Shown here: positions 20,340 through 33,845 of the stretch, in pieces
Numbering within the stretch: position 1 is the stretch's first letter
How the letters are laid out: every line of letters begins with the position of its first letter
Origin: Cycas panzhihuaensis
Lineage: Eukaryota > Cycadophyta
Direction: 5' to 3'
Assembly (NCBI GenBank): GCA_023213395.1
Contig: CM041465.1
Span: forward strand, 202,561,741 to 202,625,740
DNA: 64,000 nucleotides
Made by a program: the position numbers and the translations under genes
Notes under the pieces: generated by a model
Told to the model about the DNA's origin: nothing
What the model saw: the letters and a program-made list of their open reading frames with translations, nothing else
Database searches by the model: none

Positions 20340-23300
20340 CCTGTGACTGTGATCTAGCCTCTGATGACTCAAGACCATGGTTATATGGCACCATACATCT
20401 CCTCGTCATACCCTCCTAGAATTCTCGAGTACTTGTAGGTCCCTACAACCACTTTTTTTCTCATGTTTAGCATTATACATGATTTATGATACATCATTTT
20501 GGCTTGATTATATTTGTGTATATTTTTCACATCCCTTATTAGGGCCTCTTTTGCACCTTTTTTCATATTTGGGAGGCCCCACTGTTGCCTAGAGGTCCTT
20601 TAGAACCCTTACTAGTATAACAAACCATGTTTTTGCACCCTGAGACTCATTATTTAGGGGTCTCTCAGGCTCTCTTTCTTATTTTTTTATTTTTTCCTTA
20701 TGTTTAGTTTGCACTGTGACAATATTTATAGTACCACAAAGTTTGTCGTAGGGCAATAGTCTATTGACTTCCACAGCCTAGCAATGACTAGTTTCATATT
20801 TATTATGAAACTAACACATGGCAGACTACTCTTTCTAGCTTAGAGTGAATCCTAATCACTTGAGAACCCTAATTGGGAGATAAAAATCTAAATATGAGTT
20901 CATTTTACCTCTCTTGGCTCTCCACCAAAAGGAAAAAATGCCTCTCTTTTGCATTTTCATCTTTCTTCTCATACTCTTCTTCTAAAAGGGTAAAAACCCT
21001 AATATGCAGGTTTGAACTAGATCTCCCTTAATAGGTTCTTCCTCCCTTATACTCACTCCAACAACGACAATAGGATTCCAAGGCTTCGAGTCTCTCCCTC
21101 ACTTCTAAAAGAGTTCCTTCTTTACTTAGCAAGGAGGATTCCCTACTTTCCATGTTTGCTCATGAGGTAACACTTGTTTTGCTTTAGTTTCGTGGCTGGA
21201 AATAGGTCTGTTTCTTCTATTTTCTTCTTTAATAAGTGTGTTTTTACTCAACAGCTTCATTCACTATATGTTTTAGCATATATTTTTGCTTCCTTTTTGG
21301 TGGCCAAATGAAGGCAAACCCTTCCTTCCTTCATTGGTTACACCTTCAAACTCCTTGGGTCCTCTTTGGCTATAGTTAGACAAATTTTTAGACATCCTAA
21401 GGAAGGAGCAGAGGAGCAAACGATTAGAGTTCTGACTTCTAAATCTGCATCCTCCAGGGTAGCCCCCTACTTCTCAAAGTTTCCTACATCGTATTCATTC
21501 CACAAGCCAGGAAATCCCCTTAGATGAGGGTCTTTTCTTAATTGTAGTATTTGCAGCACTTGCAATACTTGTAATCAGCCCATATACATATCATCTAGTA
21601 GCAATCTCCATCATATACCTTTCTTTTCATGGTATTTACTTTATCTTCACATATTTTACAAAATTTACAGCATTTACAACTTTTGCAACATTTGTAATAT
21701 TTACGACTTTTGTAACTTCTTGTATCACTCGGTACTTCTTATAAGTTGTTTTGGTTTTCGATTGCTTGAAGCTTTCAATCCCCGTCTAACCCACTCTTGT
21801 AGTACTCGATCACGTAGGAGGTGGTCTATTTGAAGGAGCTAGTCATTCTAAGGCTATCTTTTTCTTTACTCTCAAACTTCCCTTGTTTTTCCTAAAAGTT
21901 CTATGAAACACCATTGTACATAAGGAAAATTGTGTGCCATCATATTTCTTTCTTGCAAAATATTAAGCAAGCTTTTGGTTCACTCTGGTAAGGTGCATAC
22001 ACACATCAATATATATATGTATATGCATGCACTTATTTGTTTTTGAAGGGTTCATTCATACGGGAAACACCACCCTTCTTAGGCAAGCAAGATTGTATTA
22101 CAATCAAGAGGTACATTCATCTTTTGTTGTGTTTATGTCTTTTTGAATCTTCCCTTTAAGTTTCTTGTCTTTTCATAATATATTCCGGGGAAGGTAAGGG
22201 AGCCCTACCCATGACTTCATCCACAACGTTCACCGCGACTTGAAGCATGAGGCGACATGTCAAGGTAAAGCGAGAAGGAGAGGGAGTGATACTTCACTAA
22301 CTGGTTTACTCCCAAGTGCATCCCCTTCAACTCTTCTTTCTCTTTTTCTTCCTTGGTTTCTTCCCCTTCTTCTCTAAAAGGAACTTGCTTAGGTTTGCAT
22401 GTAGATCATAATTTCTTGCTTGTATACTTATATTCACTAAAGGGAAGCATAAAAGGAGCATAGTCATACTTGCATCTTCACCCTTGATAAACACATAAAG
22501 ATCTTGCTCTTCTTCTCCATTTACATGAACACAAGGGTAGTTTGAATAAGTAGGCTTCTTATTTCTCCCCTAAGAAGGAAAGCTAATAAAGTGACTGAAG
22601 GACTTTCTTTTTCTTACTGCACTCCCTTTATATTCTACATGCATGCACAAGCATAAGGGTAGGGTTAGGAAAGTATAATTTGGTCGGGAATGCTACTCTT
22701 CTTTCTTGCATTACTAGGAAAGATTGCATAGATCACTTGTGTCATTTCTCTCCCTTGTACCCCCCTTTTTCCTTTAAAATAATCTTCTATCAATAAAAGG
22801 GAAAGAGAGCGAGGATAAGAGAGAGAGAGAGTGTGTGTGTTCTTATTAGTTTATATTCTTTTTAGCATCAATATCTTGGACCTCTACACCATATCACCCC
22901 ATAACTAAGATAAAAGATATTATCTAGAACTCTTAATATAGTTGAACAACCTTTACTCTTAGCTTAAATCTTAAAGGCATCCCCTTTAGGTGACATCAAA
23001 CATAACCTTCCAATAGCCTCACTTTTGGATTTGGTCCTCACACACACCAATTCCTTTCCACATTGCTTAACCAACGACTTCCTTTACTCATTCCATAGGT
23101 TCCTACCTCGTTAGGGCCTATCCTTTCTCCTTTACCTCTTCCCTAAAAGAGGACCTTTTCTCTAATTCTTTCTACCATTAGGATAGGAGAGTCCTATCCC
23201 AAGCTACTTGGTAAACCGAGGATGCCCTTGCCTAACCTAATCTTTAAAAGATGCCTGCCAAAAGGGAAGGTCTTGTGCACTATTTGTGGGTCTTCGACCA

Positions 23301-23432
23301 TGTGTTTTGATGCATGAACACCCTTTGTGGATGACATATCCCCTTCCTTGAGGACTCCTTAGGCCCCTAATATAGTGATAGTGTTGGCTTAAGTATCCTT
23401 GTCTTTATAGGCTCTCTAAAGGCGTGCTTCCA
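20340..23432 (+). repeat. Solo Tat-type LTR, right part
   Basis: Continues the LTR begun at 14106. With the left part it totals about 3.27 kb, close to the 3,241-bp E1 LTR. Read against the minus strand of E1, the same blocks occur in the same order. They include GGTAGCCCCCTAC at 21459, GATGAGGGT..TTCTT, TGTAGTA.TTG and GTACTCGATCACGTAGGAGG at 21811. Further along are GGTCTTGTGCAC (23263), ACACCCTTTGTGG.TGAC and the terminal GTGCTTCCA (23432). No gag or primer-binding site follows and no internal region is attached, so it is a solo LTR. The expected 5-bp target duplication is not recognisable. Confidence 0.85.
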
Positions 23433-24359
23433 CCTACCAAACCCTCACATAGATAGAAAAAATTGAACTACAATTTTTTGAAGAAGATAATTTTTTTTTC
23501 TAAAGTTAGAGACATATTAAATTGAGTTGTATAATTTTTTAAATCCATTATAAAGCCCCTAATCTATCAATAGATGGTCACATGCTAAAAAAGACATGAC
23601 CTAAAGCTAAAATGAAAAGAGTTAATACTTAATTAACATCCTCATGTTAAGATTTTCATACCTCCATATAGTATTTTCATCATAACTTTCATGTATGAAC
23701 TTGGAATTTAATTTCATCATGTTCATTAGAAAGCTCATTTAGATAGTTTTGAAATGAGTAGCTAAAAAGATATATTGATTTTTATTATTTACAATATTTT
23801 AAGGTTAAATTTAATAAGTGTGGTGAAGAGACCATTAATGAGTTCATTTTTAAAAAGCTTTTAAGGCCTTCTTTTTAAAATTTAGGAAGCTTTTACAACG
23901 AATAGTGATTTTTATGGATTCAAGAGATATTTATAAGAAATACATGTGAAAATATTACATTAGGTGGATTAATGTATTTTGCATAAAGGGTTATGTGCTT
24001 CATTTGTACTTGTACTTGGAGTTTTATTAATTGAAATCATGTAGTAAGTTCATGGTCAGGATATCCTTTGAGGATTGTAATAAGAATTATAGTAATTTAC
24101 TCGAGGTTAGCGGACGTTGTTGGATTCTTGTTCTTTATTAGTTTGGTTATTGTTTATTATAAATAAACACCTAATATATTCATCATTTTATAAGGTCATA
24201 AACCTAATATTGTAAGTCTAAACAAGTTAGAAATATTTTTCTTTTTAGGAGTTGGAGTAGAGGATTAGGCACAAAAGGAAGTATAAGTGAAGTTGTTTGA
24301 CAAGGAGGACAACTACTTGGTGATGTGATATGACAAGACAAGAAAAACTAGATTAAACA
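23433..24359. other. AT-rich stretch, no gene seen
   Basis: Part (about 23540-23720) weakly resembles 13560-13740. The last 120 bases lead into a copia-type polypurine tract, so this may be the decayed 3' interior of a copia element. Confidence 0.4.
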
Positions 24360-24860
24360 TTATGGGGGAGTGTTGGAGAATAATGTTTAATCAATGGTTT
24401 ATCATAATTATTATAATTGCTATCCCTTAAATGTTGTACATTGTCATCTCAAAGAGGTGCACACTTGTGTAGACATTAATTTGTTAACATTATTAAAATG
24501 TACATTTAGGGCTCACATACTCATGTATTTGTTATAATGTATCTAAGAGGTTCTCCAATATCATTGGATATCTATGATGTGGACAATATATATATAAATG
24601 TATTATTTCATTATGCAATAATATAGATAATCTTTTTCCTTAAAACATATTATCTTATATCATGATATACATTTCAGTCTTTTGCATTTCATATTTCATG
24701 TTTTATTTATATTTTACTCTTCATATTTATAATTACATGATGTTATAATCTTCATTCTAATACTACTATTTTGAGTGCACTACATGTAAAACATTGGGCA
24801 AGTACGTCTACTTGACCTATGGGCTCTTTAACATTTTGCATTGCATTTGAATTCATAATT
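24360..24860 (+). repeat. Probable copia polypurine tract and 3' LTR
   Basis: TATGGGGGAG directly before TGTTGGAGAATAATG (24371) is the usual tract-plus-LTR start of plant copia elements. The LTR end is unclear and was placed loosely. It does not match the LTR at 11422. Confidence 0.5.
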
Positions 24861-27510
24861 TAATGGTATCTACTTTTTACCTTAAAATTAAAAACATGAT
24901 GTTATAATAATCCTAGTACATTTTTTAATAAAAATGATGCTTGGATGTCTCTAACTACTATTATAATAATTGTGGGTTATTTATTGATAAATTTAAAGAT
25001 AAAAAACATGTTGGGGTAGCCAAGCTCTTAATAGGAAAGCAATTTGTCAATAGAAAATTCATGAGGCTACACTTTCACATGGTTAAAATGGCTTAGCAAC
25101 TTGTCATTGATGTATGAAATGTTGATTATTGCACTAATTGAATAATGCAACCACTTAAAAGTGAAATTAATTACTTGATTAGCAATATTAATGGATCTAT
25201 TCTTATCATAGTTCAACCTAAGAGAGTTAAATACTTTATTTTTGTAATTGTGCAATTAGAAAATTATGCAATGGACTTCCTTAGCATGCGAAATAAATAA
25301 GAGTCATGAGGCAAAGTTAACATTTCATAAGGTTACTACATTCATGGTAAATAAGTTCACTTAACAATTACTATCGATCTTAGTGAAGGAGATTCATTCA
25401 AATTTTGTAGAAGAGTTATCAACAAACCATTTATCAATAGAGGAGATAAAGCTATGGTATATAATTAACCATGATTAAAGAAATTAAAGTGGACAGTGGA
25501 CTACAGACCATCACAACAAAGCATACCCATCTTGGTTGAGGCATAAGGCAATGCCATTTACAAATAGTTAACACAAAAATTGTTATTATGATGTACCAAA
25601 TGATACAATTTTGTTAGCATCATAGTCCACAATGATAATTGACACTTGAATACTACATTAACAAATCTTATAAAGACTCTTAATGGCATTCAAGTCTTCC
25701 ACATAGATGGTAGAAGCCTATATATAGTCTATTGATACAACTTTGTAGGGTCCACTAATATAAGTATTCATCATAGGAATCATGTTCCATAAGCTATAAA
25801 AGTAGGTTCAAACAATGATACAAACTATTACATTTTTAAAGGCATATATCATGTAGATTGAAGCACAAAACTTAGAAACATAAATATATTTATAGTTTCA
25901 TGAGAATCATGCATTTGATTCTCTAATGACTTGTAGGAACTGTGGAGGATTACAAGCAACTAAACTCTCTTATTCAATAAAGTAATGAGGCAACTTTGCT
26001 AATTGGAGAAGAGCCTTACCAAACCTTAGGAATTGGCACCACTAAACTATTTATAAGGATATGTTGTAAATATATAGGATTTATTGAAGGTGCAATAACA
26101 TCTCGTAGTAGAGTATGCAATGAATCATGTGAGGTAAGTGATTGAACAAGACTTTTAAGGGGAAGTAGGTAGAATCAATTCCATTGAAAATTTTACTTAC
26201 TTTTGAATTCTTTGAAATTTTCATTCTATGTAAATTTCTTTTCACTTATTTTCAAAAATGAGATTATTTTTGGGTATAAATGGCCAACAAGAAGTTAGGA
26301 GAAACCCCAATTTTATGTTATAGTTGGTTTTGTGGTGACTTATGTGGTTTTGTCTTATTTTGTAACATACACAATTACGGAACAATACTACTCTATAAAG
26401 TGATAACAAATGAAATGTATAATTATTTTCCACCATAGTGGAGTTAGGAATTTACTCCAAACTTCTTGTATAAATGTCATAAGGATGAAACATAAATGGG
26501 TAATAATTAGTCCTTATTAGTGATTGTACACATGATGATTTACTTATGCATAGAATAAGGGACATTTGATTCACGAAGGCATATTGGTCTTATTCGCGAT
26601 GGGTGCAACACCATGTTCTAGTATTTATGTGGCTTTATAAAATACTAAACAAAATCCATTTAATTATAAAATAAATTTTTGAGAAAAATACAAATTTAGA
26701 TATATTTTAAAATATATAAAAATAAATAATATAAATAAAAGTTAATTAAAATATAATATATAAGTACTTACAAATTTATATTATATTTTATCCTTTCTTT
26801 ACTTGTTTCATAGGAGTGTTTATACTTCTTAAATTTCAAGTCAAGACTTTTTTATAATCAGATATAACACCTACGAGTAGTTTTCTCCTCAGGATAATTA
26901 ACTACCTTTACTAACTTTTATTTTTTAGACTTTTTTCACCCACTTTGTGTGCCAATTTGAGTTTTTGTGTGATCACACATGATTATAACATGCATACCAT
27001 CCATCCTTTTAAGATAAATTTGATCAATAATATTTCTAATTTTTATGATAAATTATCTCAATTAATTCATCTTTTCTTTTTAAAACTGTAATGGCTACTA
27101 TGAATGCATGTCAAATACAATGTATCAGTGAAATTATTAAAATTATTTAGAAATTCTAACCCACCCTTATTGCTATCTATCTATTTTCTAGAAGCACAAA
27201 AAAATATTTTAATACCCCTCTAAATTGTATGCACTCTATGTGTGTCGATCTACATTGTGCTCAATCTTAAACCTTGATATCATGACCATCACTATCACCA
27301 AGAAATATTGAACTCAAATCCTATTGGTGATAACATCTTCTTCTCTCCCCTATTACCTCTAACATTAAAACCTTACCATGAATGTCTGTAAATACCTAAC
27401 CAATCTTCTCTGGACATGCTTCTTAATATACTATTAATAACTTTGCTTGTGTCGCTCTATGATATAAGTTTTCATTTTTCACTTTAACTTCCCATCTTTC
27501 TTAACCGGAA
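24861..27510. other. No feature recognised
   Basis: AT-rich, with only short ORFs (at most 64 codons) on the minus strand and no domain motif. Probably old repeat debris, but I see no terminal repeats or coding remnant that identifies a family. Confidence 0.45.
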
Positions 27511-27536
27511 TATATATATATATATATATATATATA
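27511..27536. repeat. (TA)n microsatellite at a duplication boundary
   Basis: Thirteen TA units, ending a few bases before duplication copy B begins (27545). Confidence 0.95.
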
Positions 27537-27544
27537 GTTCTCAT

Positions 27545-29025
27545 TTCCACGTCATTCCTTTAAAGAGCAGCAGCAACCACTTCCCCCACAAATCCAATCT
27601 CCCATCGACAGATTGCCTGAGCTTTAATGTCTTTTAAATATCGATCTGGGAAAACCACGCAACCGTGAAACATTATAAGAGATCTATCTGTTTTTATTTT
27701 GTGTTATTTTATTTTTATTGGAACGTCGATGTAAAAAATTGATCTGCATATTGAAAGGCCTGTCAGGCTGTGTGTCATAGTTCCAGATATCGTAGTTGTG
27801 CCATGTCGTCTGGCTGAATCGATTTTCAGCGCGAAAAGGCGTCGATAACCCTTTTCTATTGCCTTTCACATTTTGTCGAGAGCATTAACATTAAATGCAG
27901 AGACATTTATGGCTTTTGACCTTCTGTGAAGAGCTTTAAATGCTCCATGCTGCAGAATTTGAAGGTTCTGAAGGGTGAAACAGATCCCATTCGTTTATTA
28001 AAGTATTGCATTGATTGATTGGGGACGGGCGGAATTTGAGGATAGTTATTTAATTTGAATACGATCTGTGAGACGTAAAGGAGGGCAAACTGGATCACAT
28101 TTATTTATTGTCAGACATTAATTAATGGGAAATCTTTCGAATTTTTGAAGAATTAGTCAGAGGCCGATTAATGGGGGCGATGTCAAGTTGAGCTGTTGGT
28201 GGTTATTTCTTGTGGGCAGTTGTTGGGCATGAAGGGAATATAATGTTGTTTTAAGTTCATAGTCCAATTGGAAGAGTTGCCTTTTGTTAGCCCACATAGA
28301 TGTTGCGTTCTTTTTTTTATGAAACAATTGATTATCCTTTGTACCATCTTATTAGGGGAATTTATTATGTCACTGTCTATGTAACATTCTACTCAACTTG
28401 TTGTAGTTGTGTGGTGGGTGCACATTTCAATTAAGTGCCATGATTAAAAGGTCAAGGTTGTGCTTTTTGAAAGATTAAAAAAACTCTTGGATGCATATAC
28501 TTAATTAGAATGTGGGCAATGGAGATATCACGCCTTCCAATTTGCAACAAACAAGTGAAATTTATTGATTGCAACCACCAAAATGATGGTAGTAAATAAC
28601 TATTGCCACCAAACATGGCATGAGAATTAGACCAAAGCCTCAAGCTACTAAACTTGGCATGATGAGACATCTAATCTATGTCATAAAATGGATGTTCTAA
28701 TTGTATGCGTCTTAGTTTTCAATAATGATAAACATGATCAATGATTTTATCTTCAATCTTAGTCCAATTGAATATCATAATTGGACTATTTTTATTCTTT
28801 CAAAGGTACATCAACATGTTGAGTTTCTCTGCTTCTTAGGTTATGTTGCAACTTACAAAAGACTTTATAAAGCCATTTTACTCCATCCCCACTTTAACTA
28901 GCTATAAGTGTTAAGTCCTCAGTCTCATAGTTTGGTAGTGCCATGCTTATGTGAACCTTGAAATGGACACAACTTGACTAAACATCTCATTATTATATGT
29001 ATAATATCTAAGTAAGTGTATTGCT
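27545..29025. repeat. Diverged segmental duplication, copy B (orphan KCS upstream region)
   Basis: Collinear with 9634-11415 in the same orientation (blocks listed under copy A). The matching KCS coding sequence would be expected to the left, before 27545. No KCS motif is found there on either strand: no CSAG, FCIHAGG or FGNTSSSS equivalent appears. Copy B lacks the 450-base block at 10075-10530, and it has roughly 150 extra bases between about 28400 and 28590. Confidence 0.9.
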
Positions 29026-30636
29026 TTATCATTAGATTGAGCCTTAAGCATAAGTTTCAATAGCAATGTCTAATTATTTATGCTTGTAATTTCTCATTAC
29101 CTTAGTGTTAAGTGCCATTGATGCCATCCATTGCTTCATTTATCTCACCTCACTAATGCTTGCCAATCATGATTATGGGGTCTTATTTCTCCTACTTGAG
29201 TCTTAGATATATAGGTTTTGTTGCCTGCTTTCATCATCAATGTTATTTTCTTACCTATGCTATTATCAAGGTTGAATCATAGGCTTGTTTCTTATTCATG
29301 TTGGCATCACTTGTAGGTACATTACATGCTAATCACATTTGAAAGGTGTTTGTAGGGATCATCATATCCTGCTTGGGACTCCTATTTTGTGAGATATTTC
29401 TTTTTATTTTCATACTATCATATTTGATTTCAGATGGTAATACATGTCATGGTTTATAATAACTATTGGACATTCTATCCTATTTTATTATATTATGTTT
29501 ACACTTTGTACATAGGCCATGTTTCAAACTTAATGTGATTGATGTTCATCAGATAAGTATAGAGATAATGGACAAATTTCATTTGGCAAAAATTGAAATG
29601 CCATACTCTTACAAGTTAATGGAAGTTGGTGCTTAAGTTTATCTTTCCACTTCCTTCTTAGCTTCTTATGCAATTCATGTAAGAGTTATATCAAGGGAAA
29701 ATATCGAATCATAAGGATATTTTGCCTCTTTATTACAAGGTTTCTTTGAAAGAGATTATAAGCTTCTATGTGTATGTCTGGGCTTTACTCTTTTATAGTT
29801 CTAAATGTCATTTCTAATCTTCAACATTTATTATACTAATCCTCTCCTTAGCATGTTAAACAAATCTAATTTTATTAGATGGGCTAATTTCTTTATATGA
29901 AATTATAGTTAGTATAGTGAGTGTGTTAATGACAAGTTTATTTTACATATCATATATAAAATGTTGATCACATTCAGAAGAAAAGGAAACCACTTTCTAC
30001 TAAGTAGCATGCCTATGACATTGATTCATCACTAGTCTTCAAATGAGTGATTCATAGCTTGCTAAATCCAGTTATTAGCTTGTTTTGGTTCCTTATGATA
30101 TTTACATAGTTTACAACAAATTTGTCATTCCATTTTATACATGAAAATGAATGCACAATAGTTTCTTGGTCATGTGCGTCTTCTTAGCAACTTCCACTCT
30201 ATTATTGTAATATGTGTGCTATTGTTATAGCCCAATTAAGAACTCACTCATATACATTCATTATTTAAATTTCAATTTTGAGTTATTATTTTAGGTATAT
30301 CCTCTTAGTACTTTAGCCCTTGTGTCCTAAGTATATCATTTTATTATTACTTAAGTTATATTTAAGTATATGTTCTTATTAGGTCGCTCCTTACAAGATT
30401 TTATATTTGTGTTTTTAATAGTGTTTATCTCCATGATATATGGTTGGTTATTCTTTGCCCTCCATTTTTTAAGCTTATAAGCATATCATCAATTAAGTCA
30501 TGTAAGAAAGATTAGCTAATCTCGTACCTTCTTTTAAAATAATTCCACAATTATGACTTATAATCTTAACCTTGGGAATAAATTATTATATTAATACACT
30601 ATGATATCAAATCTTATTTTTGTATCAAATGAGCAT
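29026..30636. other. No feature recognised
   Basis: AT-rich, stop-dense in all frames, without visible repeats or motifs. Confidence 0.5.
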
Positions 30637-30750
30637 CCACCTAACATAACTAACATCTTGGCATACCATTAAGACAATTAACATCTTAGCATGCACCCAA
30701 CACAACTAGCATCTCAACACATAATCAATGTAACTAACATCTTAATATAG
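30637..30750. repeat. 28-bp minisatellite, four imperfect copies
   Basis: The word TAACATCT (TAGCATCT in one copy) recurs at 30651, 30679, 30707 and 30735, an exact 28-base period, with similar flanks. Confidence 0.88.
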
Positions 30751-30768
30751 ATTGATTAGATGTTAGTT
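30732..30768. repeat. Hairpin-forming inverted repeat
   Basis: AACTAACATCTTAA at 30732-30745 is the inverse of TTAGATGTTAGTT at 30756-30768, allowing one bulge. The left arm is the last unit of the 28-bp minisatellite. Confidence 0.8.
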
Positions 30769-33119
30769 GTATGCATAATGTTATGAGGCCACAAGAAATA
30801 ATTGTGAGTAATACTATTTATATACTACTATAAAATAACACATTTTGTGAGTTGCTTTTCATCTTCTTTTCATGTAAATTTGACACTACTAAAAAAAAAA
30901 AAAAATCTAAGAAACATTATTGACATAATCACCAAAAGAATTGCTAGGAGATAACTATTATAAGTAAAAAGTCATATGTATGAGTGCAATGTATTACTAA
31001 ACTGTTTACTTTTCAAACAAACAAAAGAGTTATGTTTGTGTAATTTATATGACATTTTAGTTGCATTTGTTAAACTAATAAATTTGCATTATGCAGGTAG
31101 TGACAAATACTTGAAAATAAATGTCACACCTATTACTTTATAACAAATTTTAATAAAGGATTTGACCTATGACACGTGGTAAGATTTGGATGGCATACAC
31201 GACATGCATTTTTATAAAAAGTCACATATGTAACTTTCTATATCTATAGTAGACATGGCATTACATAGCTTATTTATGGCATCACTATATTTTTCTTTTA
31301 AAAAGTTAGGGATGTAACTTATAGTCAAGTGTCTTATAAAGTTGTAAATCCTATGACCCATACATGTTTGTGATCCAGGTCACAATTAAGCCAATTCTAA
31401 TATTTAGATAATAAAAGTATTATTATTATGTATTTTAAATTATAAGAGTGATACGAGAATATATTTATGATTTTTTAATTATTGTTTATTATTTCTTTTG
31501 GAGAGGCTTGTCCTTTGTTTGCACTATCAAAGGTAAGGTTTCCAACATTCTATATAGGATGATTGGGTTGCTCAACTCTATATAAATTCATTATTTATTA
31601 TTATTTTTTAATTTTTTTGTTGTTTATTACTTTTGTAATGTCTTAGAACATTACAAGTGGTACTAGAGGTTGTTAAAAACCTTTAAAACTTCATCAACCT
31701 TCCAGAGTTTTTGTCAGTGTTCTCAACTATCTATTACTAGTTTAGACCCTATTTATTTTATATAAATCTACCATGATTATACATACCCAGACCATTAATA
31801 TTAATTATAGAGAATATGTTAGTATCATAGCAAAGGTCATAACTATAATAGGGAAACCTTGTTGTGCCATAGTTACATTTGATAGTTTCAAGCACAAGAA
31901 CTCTAGGAAAGAAGATGTTAGCAATTTGCTTAAGCTAAAAGGATGCAAAATGTTGTGAAGTGCTACAAGAGTATTATGAGCCAAATGATAATGCCTCAGG
32001 ATAAAGATTCAAAGAAAAGAAAAAAAAAAAGAAAAGAAAAAGAGAAAAGAAGGGATTTAATTTTATTTATTTATTTAATTTATTTAGGTGAAATTATAAT
32101 GATAATTTAAGGGGATTATACAACTTTATATGAATGCCCTATTAGTATAAATACCAATAAGAAAGGAACCACCTAGGGCATCTGATCATCAATGTTGATT
32201 CTTATTTAAACTTAATGCGTGTGGAGCCCAAACATTGTCACTAACCAAGTAATTCACCCAAAGGTGTACACTTTGCTTTTAATTTTTTTTATCTTTTTAT
32301 TTTTTAAAAATTAAAGTTAATCTAGAGCTAGAATGATTCATTTCCTTACCATACTTAATATCTTCTCATTTATTTATTTATCTAAAAGAGAAAAATTCAA
32401 TTTTAAGGTAAGACCAATGTTAACATATTCAAAGGTTCTTTTGGCCTCATTATTGCCTACAAAATTCATTTGAGAGCCTCAATTACCATACAGATAGTCA
32501 AACATCATAAGTCTACTAAACACCTTTCTAATTATACTTAAAACTAATTAAACTAAGCTAAGGTGCAAGCATATAATGATACTCATTGAGTCCATCACTA
32601 TTTAAAAATTTAAACTAAAATCTCAAAATAAGATAGCCTATCTAATTTATTCTTGTTGCTCCTTGCCTGCACTACAACCTCCATTTTAAGGACCTTTTCA
32701 TTTAGATTCTTCTTCTAATAGTTACTATCTAGGAAGGCAAGTCCATGATCCTAGTAAATTTCAAGGTAGAAGTTATCATAAGAGAAACTAATGTTAAATG
32801 ATTGGATATCATACAAAACACAATACACACAAATGTCCAAAGGTTGAAATCTAAATCCAATAGGCTACAAAAAGGACATGGAAGACTACAAGAAGGATAT
32901 AGGAAATTACTATAAAGCATAAATGAAAATATATAAATGTTATAGAGATTAATGGAATTAAAGTAAGGAAAAAGGCCTATATCTAGCCATAATAAACATA
33001 AATAAACACCATAACCAAGTCCCAATGAGTGCAGTTATAGACTAGTTTTTACAACATAATCAAACACCCATAGTTTTGCAAATAATCAAGATGCAAGAGA
33101 AGTGACTTTGTTTAGATTT
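30769..33119. other. Mostly unassigned; one weak PBS-like word
   Basis: AT-rich and stop-dense. At 31658-31669, TGGTACTAGAGG, preceded by CATTACAAG, weakly resembles a copia primer-binding site after an LTR ending in CA. A 61-codon ORF follows at 31773. It is not enough to call an element. Confidence 0.35.
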
Positions 33120-33575
33120 GATGGATTAATCAAATCATAAGGATGCCTAGAAAATGTTGAAGCTACAATTTTAGATAATAGAATCTTGTCTATATACAAG
33201 CAAGTACAATCTACATTTAATCAACTAGAAGGATATGCTTTTACTTGTGATGATAATTAGTTCATGGTCACCATTAATAAGGGCTTAGCTTCGATAACTT
33301 TAGAAATGAATTATTAAGTCAATCATTTAGGAATTAGGGAGAGTCATGTAATATTGAACTCACACACATGATATAGTAAGAGTTAATAGTGGTTGAGTAC
33401 ATAGAGAAGTTTGAGAGGCTTGTAAGCAAGGCAAACATACATTTGGATTAAGTTATAAATATCTATACGAGTGAATCAAGAATAGAACTTAGGGTAGATT
33501 TATTCATATAGAAGCCTGAAACCTTATATGACACCACCAATTGGGCCCAACAAAAAGAAGTAAGAGATTAAGTAG
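33120..33575 (+). pseudogene. Retrotransposon gag remnant
   Basis: A + frame from about 33391 reads VEYIEKFERLVSKANIHLD, a stop, VINIYTSESRIELRVDLFI, a stop, then KPETLYDTTNWAQQKE. This follows the layout of the retrotransposon gag domain: Y...F..L.......... then L...F..GL.PE....... The upstream part is more decayed. It is the DNA next to the E1 insertion point at 33846 and is in the opposite orientation to E1. Confidence 0.55.
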
Positions 33576-33845
33576 TTTATAGTTGATACTTTAACTTGTA
33601 AAGGGTACACGCAATATACTCTAGATGTTTAGAATCACCACTACCATAATTGGTAGAAGAACAAATACTCATAATATCATTAACCACATAGATCACCATA
33701 AAGGTAGACTAGAATTTTTGTGATTACAATGAGACATGGATACTTGGCTATTATAGAATATATAAGGTTAAAAGAAGTAGTTCTATATGTTAGAACCATC
33801 AAAAGGCTACATGGAACTAGACACAAATAACACAAAAGAAGCAGT

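Noticed and set aside
24860-24875. PBS-like TGGTATCTAC after the LTR at 24371
   Set aside because: Matches the initiator-Met site poorly, and the tract before this LTR marks it as a 3' LTR, which should not be followed by a PBS.
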